DNA from: Nipponacmea schrenckii
Lineage: Eukaryota > Mollusca > Gastropoda > Lottiidae
NCBI GenBank assembly: GCA_030562195.1
Contig: JAUJPP010000005.1
Location: forward strand, 2,480,001-2,544,000
Reading direction: 5' to 3'
DNA length: 64,000 nucleotides
Part shown: positions 19,101 through 30,802 of the stretch, one piece after another
Layout of the letters: each line of letters starts with the position of its first letter
Position numbering within the stretch: position 1 is the first letter of the stretch
The notes under the pieces: model-generated
Databases searched by the model: none
Told to the model about the DNA's origin: nothing
The model's input: the letters and a program-made list of their open reading frames with translations, nothing else
Made by a program: the position numbers and the translations under genes

Positions 19101-21332
19101 ATCACCTTTCAGTTCAGCAGCAAATGGTTGAGTGATGTAGTTTTCTATATCGGCAGCGATCTTCTCTACTAGAGGTATGTAGTCAACTGGGATCAGAGTT
19201 CTGTAAAATAAACACCAAAGTAATCTCGATCTAGTCCAGTCGTAAATGATTCAATGTGTTTCGCTCTATTCTATTTTCTAATTGAACACGATTGCAGGCA
19301 TGCCCGTGGTCATTTAAAGGGGGGGGGGGGGTCAATTACTGTAAGGGGGGGGGGGAGAACAAATGACGTCCATTGATTGAACACTATTAACATTTTACCA
19401 GGGTGAGGGGGGATTCATTATTTGAGGGGCATTATTGTCCCCTAGCCCCCCCCCCCCCCCCCTTTCTACAGGCCTTGTTGCAGGTTTAAAGGGTTCATAG
19501 TTTCCTTTGCATCTGATGCTTTACCTATTGGTTCCTTACCTTACATCACTGATGATATTTGGCACCATATACTGATAGTCTTCTAATATCTGATTCCATC
19601 GTGTTTCAGCTGGTGCGTCTAGATCCACATTGTAAGTCTTGACTGGTTGTGGATCTGAGGGTTTACTCCACACTCCTGAAAGCAATGGCTTCCTTTGTAC
19701 TGAAGTTATTACTCTATTCAAGTCTTTTACTTGAGTAATTAATGTATCCCTGTTTTTAACTTGAGTAATTAATGTATCCCTGTCATTAACTTGAGTAGTA
19801 AATGTATCCCTGTCATTAACTGGAGTAATAAATGTATCCCTGTCATTAACTTGAGTAGTAAATGTATCCCTGTCATTAACTGGAGAAATAAATGTATCCC
19901 TGTCTTTAACTTGAGTATAAATGTATCCCTGTCTTTAACTTGAGTAATAAATGTATCCCTGTCATTAACTTGAGTAATAAATGTATCCCTGTCATTAACT
20001 TGAGCAATAAGTGTATCCCTGTCATTAACTTGAGTAATGAATGTATCCCAGTCTTTAACTTGAGTAATAAATGTATCCCTGTCTTTAACTTGAGAATAAA
20101 TGTATCCCTGTCATTAACTTGAGTAATAAATGTATCCCAATCTTTACTTGAGTAATAAATGTATCCCAGTCTTTAACTTGAGTAATAAATGTATCCCTGT
20201 CTTTAACTTGAGTAATAAATGTATCCCAGTCTTTAACTTGAGTAATAAATGTATCCCTGTCTTTAACTTGAGTAATAAATGTATCCCTGTCTTTAACTTG
20301 AGTAATAAATGTATCCCTGTCATTAACTTGAGCAATAAGTGTATCCCTGTCATTAACTTGAGTAATAAATGTATCCCAATCTTTTACTTGAGTAATAAAT
20401 GTATCCCAATCTTTTACTTGAGAAATAAATGTATCCCAATCTTTACTTGAGTAATAAATGTATCCTAGCCTTTAACTTGAGTAATAATGTATCCCTGTCT
20501 TTAACTTGAGTAATAAATGTATCCCAATCTTTTACTTGAGTAATAAATGTATCCCAATCTTTACTTGAGTAATAAATGTATCCCTAGTCTTTAACTTGAG
20601 AATAAATGTATCCCTGTCTTTAACTTGAGAATAAATGTATCCCTGCTTTTAACTTGAGTAATAAATGTATCCCTATCTTTTACTTGAGAAATAAATGTAT
20701 CCCAATCTTAACTTGAGTAATAAATGTATCCTAGCCTTTAACTTGAGTAATAAATGTATCCCTGTCTTTAACTTGAGTAATAAATGTATCCCTGTCTTTA
20801 ATTTGAGTAATAAATGTATCCTAGCCTTTAACTTGAGCATAAGTGTATCCTGTCATTAATTTGAGTAATAAACGTATCCCTGTCATTAACTTGGGTAATA
20901 ATTGTATCCCTGTCATTAACTTGAGTAATAAATGTATCCCTGTCATTAACTTGAGTAATAATGTATCCCTGTCATTAACTTGAGTAATTAATGTATCCCT
21001 GTCATTAATTTGAACAATAATTGTATCCCTGTCAATAAATTGAGTAATAAACGTATCCCTGTCATTAACTTGAGTAATAAATGTATCCCACTCTTGAACT
21101 TGAGTCACAAACGTATCCCTGTCCTTAACTTCAGTAATAAATGTATGCTGGTTTGATAATTACATCAGGGACACATATTGTATTCAATATTAAAACCCAT
21201 GTTTTGAAGTTTGCAAATCTGAGACACTTTGCCGTGTGTTCAAAGCGTTATCTGTACCCATTGCCAACGTTTGAGATGAACTAGAATCGCAGGCCTACCT
21301 GTAAAGACCAATAAAACCAGGAATATTGCCAT
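16122..21332 (-). CDS. NAAA: N-acylethanolamine acid amidase / acid ceramidase family hydrolase
   Basis: Twelve exons on the minus strand: 21332-21299, 19675-19540, 19200-19106, 18781-18712, 18435-18309, 18122-18023, 17857-17775, 17555-17468, 17224-17140, 16942-16877, 16532-16437 and 16194-16122. They sum to 1053 bases, 350 residues (human NAAA is about 359). The signal peptide begins MAIFLVLLVFTG. The nucleophile is Cys114 in FCTSVVAQDDKGTIWHARNL, the site of autoproteolysis in this Ntn-hydrolase family. Also seen are NFQRNGEV, TYAGYVGIVSGQRP, GYWWENI, YYIVGG, GEGVVITRDR, WYVLETNYDNW and SLFQVISTKPVMNE. The HARNLDYYYGDLLRNLT stretch is closer to NAAA than to acid ceramidase. Expected to act in the lysosome, hydrolysing lipid amides. 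The first intron holds a 1.4-kb minisatellite. Confidence 0.94.
16195..16245 (-). repeat. R1 3'-end sequence at the last NAAA acceptor
   Basis: On the minus strand this reads GTAGACGTAAAACTCCATC then TATTTTTTCAG, immediately before the final NAAA exon. Only the R1 terminal block is recognisable. Confidence 0.6.
19319..19465. repeat. Homopolymeric G runs and C run in NAAA intron 2
   Basis: G runs at about 19319-19330 and 19346-19355 face a C run of about 17 at 19446-19463, in the same intron. The arms could pair as a hairpin in RNA. Confidence 0.8.
19715..21145. repeat. 30-bp minisatellite in NAAA intron 1
   Basis: About 47 copies of a 30-bp unit, for example AATAAATGTATCCCTGTCTT followed by TAACTTGAGT. 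Because 30 is a multiple of three, long open frames run through both strands (LSNKCIPVFN repeats one way, TGIHLLLKLK the other). These are by-products of the repeat; real NAAA exons flank the array on both sides. Confidence 0.97.
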
Positions 21333-21988
21333 TTTGTATCCAGATGAGGTCGAAATTATTATCAGACCTAAGTCCTTATCTGAACTGTACTGTTATCTTA
21401 AACCTTCAGTACAAGTTAAAGGAACCATATGACAGCACTGAATGAGTTGACCAACCGCCATCTTGTTATTGGGTCATGGACGTTGGTCCATATTCTGTTT
21501 TTCGTTTAGTACTGGATATAAGGATGACTGATTCTGTGTATGATCGAACACATGTAGGCGACAAAACTGTCCTTTGGGGGAATACAAAGAATTTTCCAGG
21601 GGCAGGGGAAAAGCTGTATCCTCAAGAAGATCTTGCTCCTAAAAGGGGTCTTAGATAATAGAATCAGTTTTGCCACCCAAACCAGTTTAATACACCAAAA
21701 CTGGTTCATGCCAACCAGAACCAGGTAAGCTAGCCTGAGCCAGTTTACTGCTACAAGATCCATTGCCATCCCCCTAATCTAGAGTAGAACTAGTTTCAGC
21801 CACTGAAACAGTTCAAAGTGATCCTTGATCTTTAAAGAGATCATAGATCCTTAAAGAATTCTGCATCAGGAAGATACACCAGAGGACTCTAAGCATTAAA
21901 GGGATACTAAAGTTTGTCTATTATATCATCTTTATTGTAAATACGGTACACATTGAGTTTTCAGTTCTTCAAAGTTTGAAATGTTTTT
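21333..21988. other. NAAA upstream / ADRM1 downstream spacer
   Basis: 656 bases between the NAAA start and the ADRM1 stop, both genes on the minus strand. It should hold the NAAA promoter. A short CCAGTTTAC/ACCAGAACCAG-like repetition occurs at 21675-21755. No gene. Confidence 0.5.
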
Positions 21989-24900
21989 TTAATGTTCCAT
22001 TTTCTCTTCTCCCTCCTTATCATCTTTCTTCATTCGCTCTTGCATTGCCTTAACAAATGCTTCCATATCTGAAAGGAATGAAATGCCCTCAAGACTTAGA
22101 TCTAGTGTGCAATAGGGGAAACTCTTCTGGTTTTGGATTTCAAGGGTCAAGGGAAAACAGATACTTAGTCTTGCTTGTTCTATTCATCATCTTAAATTCC
22201 AAAGGTGTTCATCTCAAACCAAAGGTGAGGATTGAACCCAGGATAGAGACACGAGATCTCTCAAGAAGGAAGGGGGTTCAGCCTGAACTAGGACACAGGG
22301 TATCTCTAGGGTGAAAGGGGTTCAGCTTGGACTAAGACACAGGGTCTATCCATTGAGAAAGGGGTTTAGTGTGGACTGACAGGTTCTCTGCTTCAGTTCA
22401 GATAGTAGACATCTTTGAGATTATACCAAGGGTTTCAAAGTGTGCAGGGAAGTCTTTCTTGTCCAGGACTTACCTCCTTGGGCTGCAGCATTGGCAACAT
22501 CATCTCCTAGTCCAAACTGAGTCATTAAGGATCCCAGTTCTCCAGATTGTAGAGCAGCACTGAATGAGCTCAAAGCCTAGAAAGTAAGGAAGAATGTATT
22601 AGGTGTCCATTGAGTAGAGCTTAAATAAAGCTTAAAGCTCAAAATAACAAGCACCTTAAAGCACTACATAATCATCCAAAACAGATCCCTTACCTAACCC
22701 CTTAACTGCCATGGTCGCAATATTGCGATATTCTACCCCTGCGACAGCCACTTTAAATTGATATGAAATGCTGTTTAAAAAGGGTAACACAGGGGACAAG
22801 TCAGTTTTACCCCAGTATGAAAGAAGACAGACTTACTTGTTGGAATTGAGGAGAGGAGATGGTATTTCGTAATTCAGCCTCAGTTTTGGGAAGGCTTTCA
22901 CCTTCAGGCAAATGTGGCACTAGCTGAGCCTGAATCTCAGGATTTGCCAAAATTGGAATCATGGATTCTGGATTCAAGGCTTGAGTTAGATCCAATCCTG
23001 AAAGAAGAAGAACTTGATGCTAAAAACGGTACATTATCTATAGATTCACATGGAAATAAACGTATTTGCATTGATACCCCCTCTATTTTTATTTGATTAC
23101 TTCTAGCTTAGACTTCTTATAGCTTAGACTTCTCATAGCTTAGACTTCTCATAGCTTAGACTTCTCATAGCTTAGACTTCTCATAGCTTAGACTTCTCAT
23201 AGCTTAGACTTCTCATAGCTCAGACTTCTCATAGCTTAGACTTCTCATAGCTCAGACTTCTTATAGCTCAGACTTCTCATAGCTCAGACTTCTCATAGCT
23301 AGACTTCTCATAGCTCAGACTTCTTATAGCTTAGACTTCTCATAGCTTAGACTTCTTATAGCTTAGACTTCTCATAGCTCAGACTTCTCATAGCTTAGAC
23401 TTCTCATAGCTTAGACTTCTTATAGCTTAGACTTCTTATAGCTCAGACTTCTTATAGATCCAAGAACAGAAGGGAAATATAATTCTACTTACTTTCCTTT
23501 TCTTCAGTTGGCGGCACTGAAAAAGACAGAAAAAAAATGTGAATCTTAGGTTCCAAGTTCTACTAAAATGGATTAGCCAAAGGCATTAAGGTGACAATAT
23601 GTTCTTTGGGAAAACCAGGAATTGCAGAAATGAATGGAGTTTTACATCCCTTATTTTTCCATCATATTTGTACTGCTAGTGAGACAATGAACACTTAAAG
23701 GAGCAAGCCCTGTTGGCACTCAAAAGAAGATCTAAACCCACCATTGATAGTCGAAAGAATATTCTGTAAATCGCTTAGCTGTATTTGCTGTCGAGCGCTG
23801 TCAGTTGTTGCTGTTGAAGATTGAGTGGTAGCTGCTGTTGCTGTAGCTGGTCTGGACGTAGTTGGTGTTGTATCTCCTGTAGTTGTAGTTCTAGAGCTGG
23901 ATGTTCTACCAGCACTGAATCACAAACAAAAAATCTCTACAATGAACTCTTCTAGCAATACATATACAGTTTTGTATTGATGGGAAGTATGCATGTGCAG
24001 AAGAGTTCACTTAATATTTAGGGGTGTCATGAATTTTTTAATAAGTAGATGTTCTGTTGATCATCAGCAAGTGAGTTCTGATCATCAGCAAGCGAGTTCT
24101 GATCATCAGCAAGAGACTTCTGATCAACAGCAAGCGAGTTCTGATCATCAGCAAGAGATTTTAGAACATCAGTGCCTTCAACTTCTGATGCAGTCCATTA
24201 ACTGACAAAGACCAGACTTCCTCAGCAACCCCACCTCAATCAAAACACCAGACTTACGGTTCAGAAGCAGTAGATTGAGCACTACTGGGTCGTCCTAACA
24301 GAGAGGAGAGTCCACCAGCACCACCTCCTCCCATACCCAAGCCTCCACCCAGAAGCTGCATCAGCTGCTGTTGACTCATTCCACTCAATACATTCTGAAG
24401 CTCGGTGTCACCTACAACATCAAATACAATATCAATTTCGAACTAAAACTAGAATTCAAGACTATGCCCAGTCTAGACAAAATAAACTAAGAAATTTTAT
24501 CAAATTTGAACCTATCCTTCATGTCCTTATGGAGTTCCATCAATATCCAATGAAAAATTGGAAAATACTTCCAGGGATGAAGAGAAATTTTCCAATATCA
24601 ACCTCATCCAAAATTTCCATCATTTGATACCGGTACCATTTCTTTCGAATTGTTCTGGAGAGATCTGTGATTTAGGTACCTACCTAGTCCAGAAAGGTCT
24701 GAAGGTATTCCACTACTACCAGTTCCACGATTAGATCCTGGAGTTGGAGGATGATTCAAGAAATCGTTGACTTTACGACAATTTTCTTCATCTTTATCAG
24801 ATTTAGGTTCCTGAAAAAAAGACAACTGTCTGCATTGCTGATTGCTCCTGCCCCTATTGATGTGATAATGGTCTGAGGGGCTGACAAAGGAAAAGGGTCC

Positions 24901-25720
24901 AGTCGTTCAGATGGGAAAATAAACCGATTCCCTGTGTCGTACAGACTATACATGTTAAAGATCCCTCGACAGTTGGAAATTGCAAAAAAAGAGTAGGGTA
25001 ATGCCGCTGTCCTGGCAAAATTTCCCAATTGCACACCGCATGGCATGCCCGTTTTCATTACCCCAATAGGTTCGGAAGAGTAGGACGAAAACTCCATTCA
25101 TTTCATTTAACACCAACACACAGTAAGCTGGATGAGTTCACTCCACATAATGATATAATAGAAGTCAAGATGTTCAAACACCTACCTGAAGCCAGAAGAA
25201 GTATTTCCTTGCTGAGTTTTTAAACTTGAGAAGGTAAGCTCGTCCTGTTGTACACTGAGGTAAATGTTTGAACTCGATGTCTTCAGGGAAAATTATCAAA
25301 TCCTGCAAAGAAACAAAAATGGCTTGGTTATTTTTCTAGTAAATCTATGACAATCTGTGACAAAAGTTATGGAACTTTCGATGTCTCTCTCAGAGTAGAT
25401 TTGTCTCCCTACATATTTGGAGAGTCTACATGTATTATTGGATTTAGGGCACTCGTTAAACATTAATATTGGGGAACTACACCGACATGAAATAGCAAAT
25501 TTGAACTGCAAAATCTTACATCTTCGACTGTACCGGTCGTTCTATCTTTCCAACAAAAGTGCATCAACGAATCGTCCGATTGGTGGACATACACCAAACC
25601 CTTTCTCTTGTCTGGGGTCACCATTTTATCCTTTAGGGTCATCTTTCCGGCCCTAAATTCCACCAAATTTTTACTTTGACTTCGACCGCTAGCATTTCCA
25701 AATAGTGCTCCCGACGCCAT
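21989..25720 (-). CDS. ADRM1: Proteasomal ubiquitin receptor ADRM1 (Rpn13)
   Basis: Nine exons: 25720-25520, 25302-25186, 24810-24684, 24411-24258, 23914-23742, 23516-23493, 22997-22837, 22576-22474 and 22068-21989, 1140 bases, 379 residues (human 407). The N-terminal Pru domain is unmistakable: [67 protein letters not shown] and [21 protein letters not shown] Ser/Thr/Gly linker follows, then the C-terminal DEUBAD domain ([46 protein letters not shown]). Rpn13 sits on the 19S proteasome cap (Rpn2), binds ubiquitin through the Pru loops and activates UCH37 through DEUBAD. The sixth exon is only 24 bases. Introns carry an R1 copy and two minisatellites. Confidence 0.97.
23095..23460. repeat. 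16-bp minisatellite (AGCTTAGACTTCTCAT) in ADRM1 intron 6
   Basis: About 22 copies of AGCT(T/C)AGACTTCT(C/T)AT in tandem, with little divergence. Confidence 0.95.
24055..24165. repeat. 21-bp minisatellite in ADRM1 intron 4
   Basis: Five copies of GATCATCAGCAAGCGAGTTCT with minor variants. Small and intronic. Confidence 0.9.
24830..25112 (+). repeat. R1 dispersed repeat, near-full-length copy, in ADRM1 intron 2
   Basis: The best R1 reference copy in the window. In order it has GGTCTGAGGGGCTGACAAAG, GGGTCCAGTCGTTCAGATGG, AATAAACCGATTCCCTGTG, TTAAAGATCCCTCGACAGTT, GAGTAGGGTAATGCCGCTGT, CCTGGCAAAATTTCCC, TTGCACACCGCATGGCATGC and AGGACGAAAACTCCATTCAT then TTCATTT. It lies antisense to ADRM1 and contributes no splice site. 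Confidence 0.85.
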
Positions 25721-26082
25721 TTTTGTAGCTTTGATTATCAAGCAGTGGAAACTGTGACTAGAAATTCTCTGGACAATCAAAACAATCTGGGATTGCCGGA
25801 AATGACGTTAGGGTTCAATTCATTGTCAACCAAGGGTGGACTTGATCATTTGCAATTTAATTTTGATATCAATTTTCTATTTCTACACGACCGAAGAATA
25901 ATTAATTTCATTGCCAATACTAAATGAGTTAAAAGAGCAACATTTGTTCAAAATATCTTCAAAATATAGCAAAATTGTTATTTTGATAAACCCAACACCC
26001 CTGTAAAAATAGGTTCGTCCAAATTAGGTCAAGGGTGAATTATCAATGGAAGAGGTCGGTCATTTGAGCAAAGTCCATCGAA
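25721..26082. promoter_or_regulatory. Shared ADRM1 / ABHD promoter region (head-to-head)
   Basis: Only 362 bases separate the start codons of two divergent genes, so both promoters and 5' UTRs must share this interval. No TATA box at a convincing place; the arrangement suggests a bidirectional housekeeping promoter. This is an inference from layout. Confidence 0.6.
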
Positions 26083-29000
26083 ATGTCAGAAAATCCGTCA
26101 AATTTAATCAAATCGCTTTATCAGACGATTTTCAGATACCTTCGACCGTCAAGCATGATCATTTATTTACATAATACGCTAAATTTCTGCAAGGAAAACC
26201 CGAGCGTACCGTTTGTTTCTGCGGCTGGTTTAATATATACAACTTATTATTTATGCAGCGTCGTGAAGGTAAGTGAAGGGTGGGGTGGGGCATTTCGAAG
26301 GAACCCCTTTTCAGGGACGGGTATTGAATTTTTTTTCTTTCAAATATTGGCCATGCTTCAAAAATGACTTGACCCCCTCTAGCAGGAAGGTTTGGTGACA
26401 ACATTCTAAGCCCAGGGGCTGTATGGGAGTGCCTCAGCGGTCCCCAGCATCATCCCTCCCTGCTCCCCCTCCCCCAAAAATGAATGAGTATCACATGTAC
26501 CTAAAAGTAATAGATCAGTATTATCTAGATGGGCTTGATGAAGGGCCATTGACTTTTTAAAAATATTATCTTTTTCTATCATTAATTTATATGATGTAGA
26601 CCACTTCATATAGGCCTATCATTTAAAGGTGCCATCCCCCTATAAAAACTGAAATGGTCTGAGAATAATTCCAGACTTTAAAGGGATTGTCATCTTTAAA
26701 TTTGAGGTTTATCGGCTTGTAAAATAAAAAAACACTATATCAAATGCTTGGTAGGTCTATTTGCTATGATTTTCTTCAAAAATACACACATAGGTGTAAA
26801 ACTCTCTTTCAATTTTCATTCCAGAAGCCATTGATAGCTTGTAAAGACCAGAAATTGTTGGGCTTCATCAAGAAACACTGCCCAATCTCCACTGAAAAAT
26901 TCTGGCCAACTTTTTGGTGCATTGAATCTCGTCTGCAAACTATTTTGAGAGTTTTGCTTCAATCTAAACCCAACGTGCAATACAAAAGGTAAGTGGCAAC
27001 TGGGATGAAATTCACAATCGCCCATTGACATTAGGTGTTCAAGTCAAAACGAAAGCAAATAGTTACTGTTATACACTTCCAATGCCCAGCTGTGAATTTT
27101 GAGAGTCCACCATGTTCATTGCATTTTATCCCCTGATAGGGGAATAAAGTGAAAGTTCAGACCCAGGACATGCAAAGGGCGGAGCCATAGATGTCAATCA
27201 CAACTAAAGACATTGTATATCCACTGCAATACATATGACTTTTAATTCATCTATTAGTTTGCTTGATTCATTCATTCATTCATTCACTCATTCATTCATT
27301 CATTCATCCATTCATTCATTCATTCATTCATTCATCCATTCATTCATTCATTCATTCATTCATCCATTCATTCTTTCAGTGAGTTAATCTACACAGCTGA
27401 TGGGGGACAGATTAAATTAGACTGGGCGGAGAATGATGGCAATAAAATCTTCAGTAAGGAAGTTCGACCCACAATTCTTTTATTACCAGGTTTAACAGGT
27501 GGGTGTTTCCCCTTTTTCTGACCCTATGATAGATTCAAAACACCCCTCACTCAGCAAATGGACTTGTCTAAACAATAATTGCAGTATAGTATTTTGATAG
27601 GACAAGCTCATGTGTTGGAGAGTCCATTAATTAAAGGGGTGGCTAATGAGTTTGGTGAACTGTTTCAGGTAGCAGTAATGAATCCTATATTCTTCATATG
27701 GTAACCAATGCAATGAATTTAGGTTACAGGTTAGTACAGACTACAGTCCTCTTAATATTTACTCAACCAGCTGATAGAGATTAATTCCAGCGATCTGTAT
27801 GGTCATCAAGCTTAATTCCAGCTATCTGTATAGTCATTGAGCTTAATTCCAGCTATCTGTATAGTCATTGAGCTTGATTTCAGCTATCTGGATAGTCATT
27901 GAGCTTGATTTCAGCTATCTGTATAGTCATTGAGCTTGATTTCAGCTATCTGTATAGTCATTGAGCTTAATTTCAGCTATCTGTATAGTCATCTAAATAT
28001 TTTCTTTATCAGCTGATAGAGCTCAATTTCAGCTTTCTGTATAGTCATCTAAATATTTACAAGCTGATAGAGCTCAATTTCAGCTATCTTTATAGTTATC
28101 TGAATATTTACAAGCTGATAGAGCTCAATTTTAGCTGACCTGATGAGGATTGTATATCTGAAACATTATTGCTGATTGTTAAATTGTAGATGTGTTGTGT
28201 TCAACAATAGAGGTGTTGGTGGTTCCAGATTGCTGGTAAGCATATTCATCATCTCCTGATCAGCGAGTTCTTTAACTTTGCTTCTTAAATATAGGTTTCT
28301 CCTTGCTTTGGCACAGATCTTCATACAAAGCTTGTGTGAAAGCCTGTAAGCATCAATCATGCAGTAGTATCTACCAGGTTTAATCATCTTCTTGAACCTA
28401 AGTTGTTATCCTGGTAAATTCAATACCAAGAGGTTTGGTCAAGGACCAGCTGGTAGAAAGGATCCTCATTATTCCAGCCAACCCAGCTGTAAATGGGTAC
28501 AGATAATCTAGGAAATATCAATGTCAAGAGGTTTGGCCGAGGACCAGCTGGTAGAAAGGATCCTCATTATTCCAGTCAACCCAGCTGTAAATGGGTACAG
28601 ATAATCTAGGAAAGATCAGTACCAAGAGGTTTGGCCGAGGACCAGCTGGTACAAAGGATCCTCATTTTTCAAGTCGACCCAGCTGTACATGGTGTATCAA
28701 TACCAAGAGGTTTGGTCAAGGACCAGTTGGCAGAAAGGATCTTCTTGAACCTAAGTTGTTATCCTTGTAAAAAAAGTTGTTGTTTCTTTCTTAAGTTAGA
28801 ATTGTTTATTGTAGACTCCAAGAACATATTGTGCTGCCAATACTGAAGATCTAACCTTCGTGGTGAATCACATCAAGGTCAAATATCCACAAGCACCTCT
28901 GATGGGAACAGGTGTGTCTTTAGGAGGGTAGGTCTGGTCTTTTTGTCCTTGGATCCTCCAGCTGATAGCTTCAAAATCATTCAAGCTTGTTCTCCACTTG

Positions 29001-30802
29001 TCAGTGATGCAGGTCTGAGGAAGGCATCTAGTCGTTCAGAAGGATGGGACACTAAGCCAAGGCCCTTTTGTGCTACAGGTTCTGTCTTCCAAGCTAGACC
29101 GAAATTAAGAGAGAAGATGCAAAATGATGCTTCTATCTTTGTAAATTTTCCTCATTGCACACTACATAGCATTGTTGGTCTTTATGACTTCAATAAGGAA
29201 CAGAACCTTATGTTATTTCAAATGAATTAATGGCACCCACTTTCAGGAATTCTACAGACTTCTTCTATACTTGCATCTTCAGGAATGGCTTACTGCTTCA
29301 TTTGTAGGGAAACCATTTTGTCACTTTCATTTAAAGATTCCAATGACGACTTTCTATCCTTTTATCCTCTAGAATGGCTTACTGCTGCATTTTGTCACTG
29401 TCTATAAATTTCCTATGAGGACTTACACTAAGTTTTTCAAAACTTTTCTTTTCCAGAATGATATTATTTAACTATTTGGCTAAAACGGGTAAAGACTGTA
29501 AGTTAGTTGCAGGAATCTGTATGTCAGTGGCATGGAATGTCTTTGAGTCTGTCCTGGAATTGGAAAGACCCATCAATTTATATCTTTTCAACCGGACTTT
29601 AGCCCAGTCCTTAACAGAATTGGTCAAAAAGGACATTGATTTATTCGAGCATCATTTTGATATGGAACATGTTTTAAAGGTGAGCATCATTTTGATTGTG
29701 AGCATCATTTTGATTTGGAACATGTTTTAAAGGTGATCATCATTTTGATTGTGGGCATTATTTTGATAGGGAACATATTGTTGTGTGAGCATCATTTTAA
29801 TAGGAGACATATTTTCTTTGATAATGGATTGTGAGCATTTTGATAAGGAGCATGTATAAAAGTTGAATATTTATAGGGAACATATTGTATTAAAGGGAAG
29901 CATGATTCTGATAAGGGAACATGTCTTTGATAAAGGAACATGTTTTGATAAGGGAACATCATACATTGGAGGTCTAATTTAATAAGGAACATGTCTTTGT
30001 GTGAGCATTGATAAGGAACATGTCTTTGTGTGAGCATCAGTTTGATAAGAGAACATGAGAACATGTTTGAATTGAGGCCTAATTTATTACAGAGTTCAAC
30101 AATTCGCGAGTTTGATGATAGATTTACAGCTAAGATGTTTGGATATTCATCATGGGAAGAATACTACCAGGAAGCCTGTATCCACGAGAAGGTTCATGCT
30201 ATACAAGTACCTGTGTTATGTTTGAATGCTTCTGATGACCCCTTTTCACCTTCTCATGGTACGTATGAAATGGAATAATCTGGCTCTTTGAAATGAAATA
30301 AACTTGTCTGCTGCAAGAGCTGTAAATTGAAATGAAATTGTATGCTTTAGTTTTGAAATGAAATGAATTTGTGTGATTCAACAGATTGAAATGAATTTGT
30401 CTACTTTAAGAGATGTGAAATGAAATGAAATTGTCTTTTCCTTAGAAATGAAATTAACTTTAAAATGAAATGATATACAATTGCTAATGAAATAAAATGG
30501 ACTCGATACCCTTGCAGAAAAATGTTCAAAAAAAATGGACATACATACCTCTGGAATCTGCCTTTATTACCTCCATGCTTCTGTTTGGAGAGTTCCGCTG
30601 AAATAACTTTCATTTTCCCATTTCAGCAATACCTGTAAAAGATGCCAATAACCATGACAACGTAGCATTAGTAGTGACCTCTCATGGGGGCCATATTGGA
30701 TTTTTGGAGGGAATCATGCCACGTCACTCTACCTATATGTATCGTTGGTTTACTCAATTTATGGATTCAGTTTTTAAATACGGAAAGAAAGAATTGTCCT
30801 GA
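26083..30802 (+). CDS. ABHD3: ABHD1/ABHD3-type alpha/beta-hydrolase (phospholipase-like)
   Basis: Nine exons: 26083-26268, 26825-26988, 27380-27498, 27669-27729, 28190-28235, 28815-28927, 29457-29679, 30093-30258 and 30627-30802, 1254 bases, 417 residues. An N-terminal hydrophobic segment ([20 protein letters not shown]) is the membrane anchor. The fold follows with [16 protein letters not shown] (oxyanion region), [11 protein letters not shown], the nucleophile elbow GTGVSLGG (Ser227), [11 protein letters not shown] (acid Asp353) and [12 protein letters not shown] (His382). The order and spacing match the ABHD1/2/3 branch; ABHD3 cleaves medium-chain phosphatidylcholines. ABHD1 cannot be excluded from the sequence alone. 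Start chosen as the first ATG in frame; a Met at residue 25 (SMIIYL) is an alternative. Poly(A) candidate AATAAA at 31290. Confidence 0.94.
26790..26824 (+). repeat. R1-like terminal sequence at ABHD exon-2 acceptor
   Basis: GGTGTAAAACTCTCTTTC then AATTTTCATTCCAG directly before exon 2. Only the terminal block is recognisable, so this assignment is tentative. Confidence 0.45.
27258..27378. repeat. (ATTC)n microsatellite next to ABHD exon 3
   Basis: About 28 tetranucleotide units with CCATTC interruptions. The last unit runs into the TTCTTTCAG acceptor of exon 3, so the microsatellite supplies the polypyrimidine tract. Confidence 0.9.
27775..28140. repeat. About 31-bp minisatellite in ABHD intron 4
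   Basis: Units such as GAGCTTGATTTCAGCTATCT followed by GTATAGTCATT repeat, then switch to GATAGAGCTCAATTTCAGC with TCATCTAAATATTTACAAGC. Confidence 0.9.
28425..28745 (+). repeat. R2 98-bp tandem repeat, locus 1 (ABHD intron 5)
   Basis: About three units containing AAGAGGTTTGGTCAAGGACC, AGCTGGTAGAAAGGATCC, TCATTATTCCAGCCAACCCA and GCTGTAAATGGGTACAGATA. The same unit occurs at five other loci in this window. Confidence 0.9.
28925..29230 (+). repeat. R1 dispersed repeat in ABHD intron 6
   Basis: Contains CTCCACTTGTCAGTGATGCA, CTAGTCGTTCAGAAGGATGG, TGTGCTACAGGTTCTG, AATTTTCCTCATTGCACACT and ACATAGCATTGTTGGTC. It is sense to the gene but ends about 225 bases before the exon 7 acceptor. Confidence 0.75.
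29646..30070. repeat. Minisatellite seeded from the end of ABHD exon 7
   Basis: The exon end GAGCATCATTTTGATATGGA, ACATGTTTTAAAG and its GTGAG donor recur at 29699-29734 inside intron 7, followed by progressively degenerate GAGCATCATTTTGATAAGG and AAGGAACATGTCTTTG units up to exon 8. Confidence 0.85.
30275..30510. repeat. GAAATGAAAT-rich minisatellite in ABHD intron 8
   Basis: Irregular units built from TGAAATGAAATGAATTTGTC and CTTTAAGAG. No coding signal. Confidence 0.75.

Noticed and set aside
19940..21108. Open frames with 10-residue repeats on both strands
   Set aside because: They arise because the 30-bp minisatellite unit is a multiple of three; NAAA exons flank it and no start context or homology exists.
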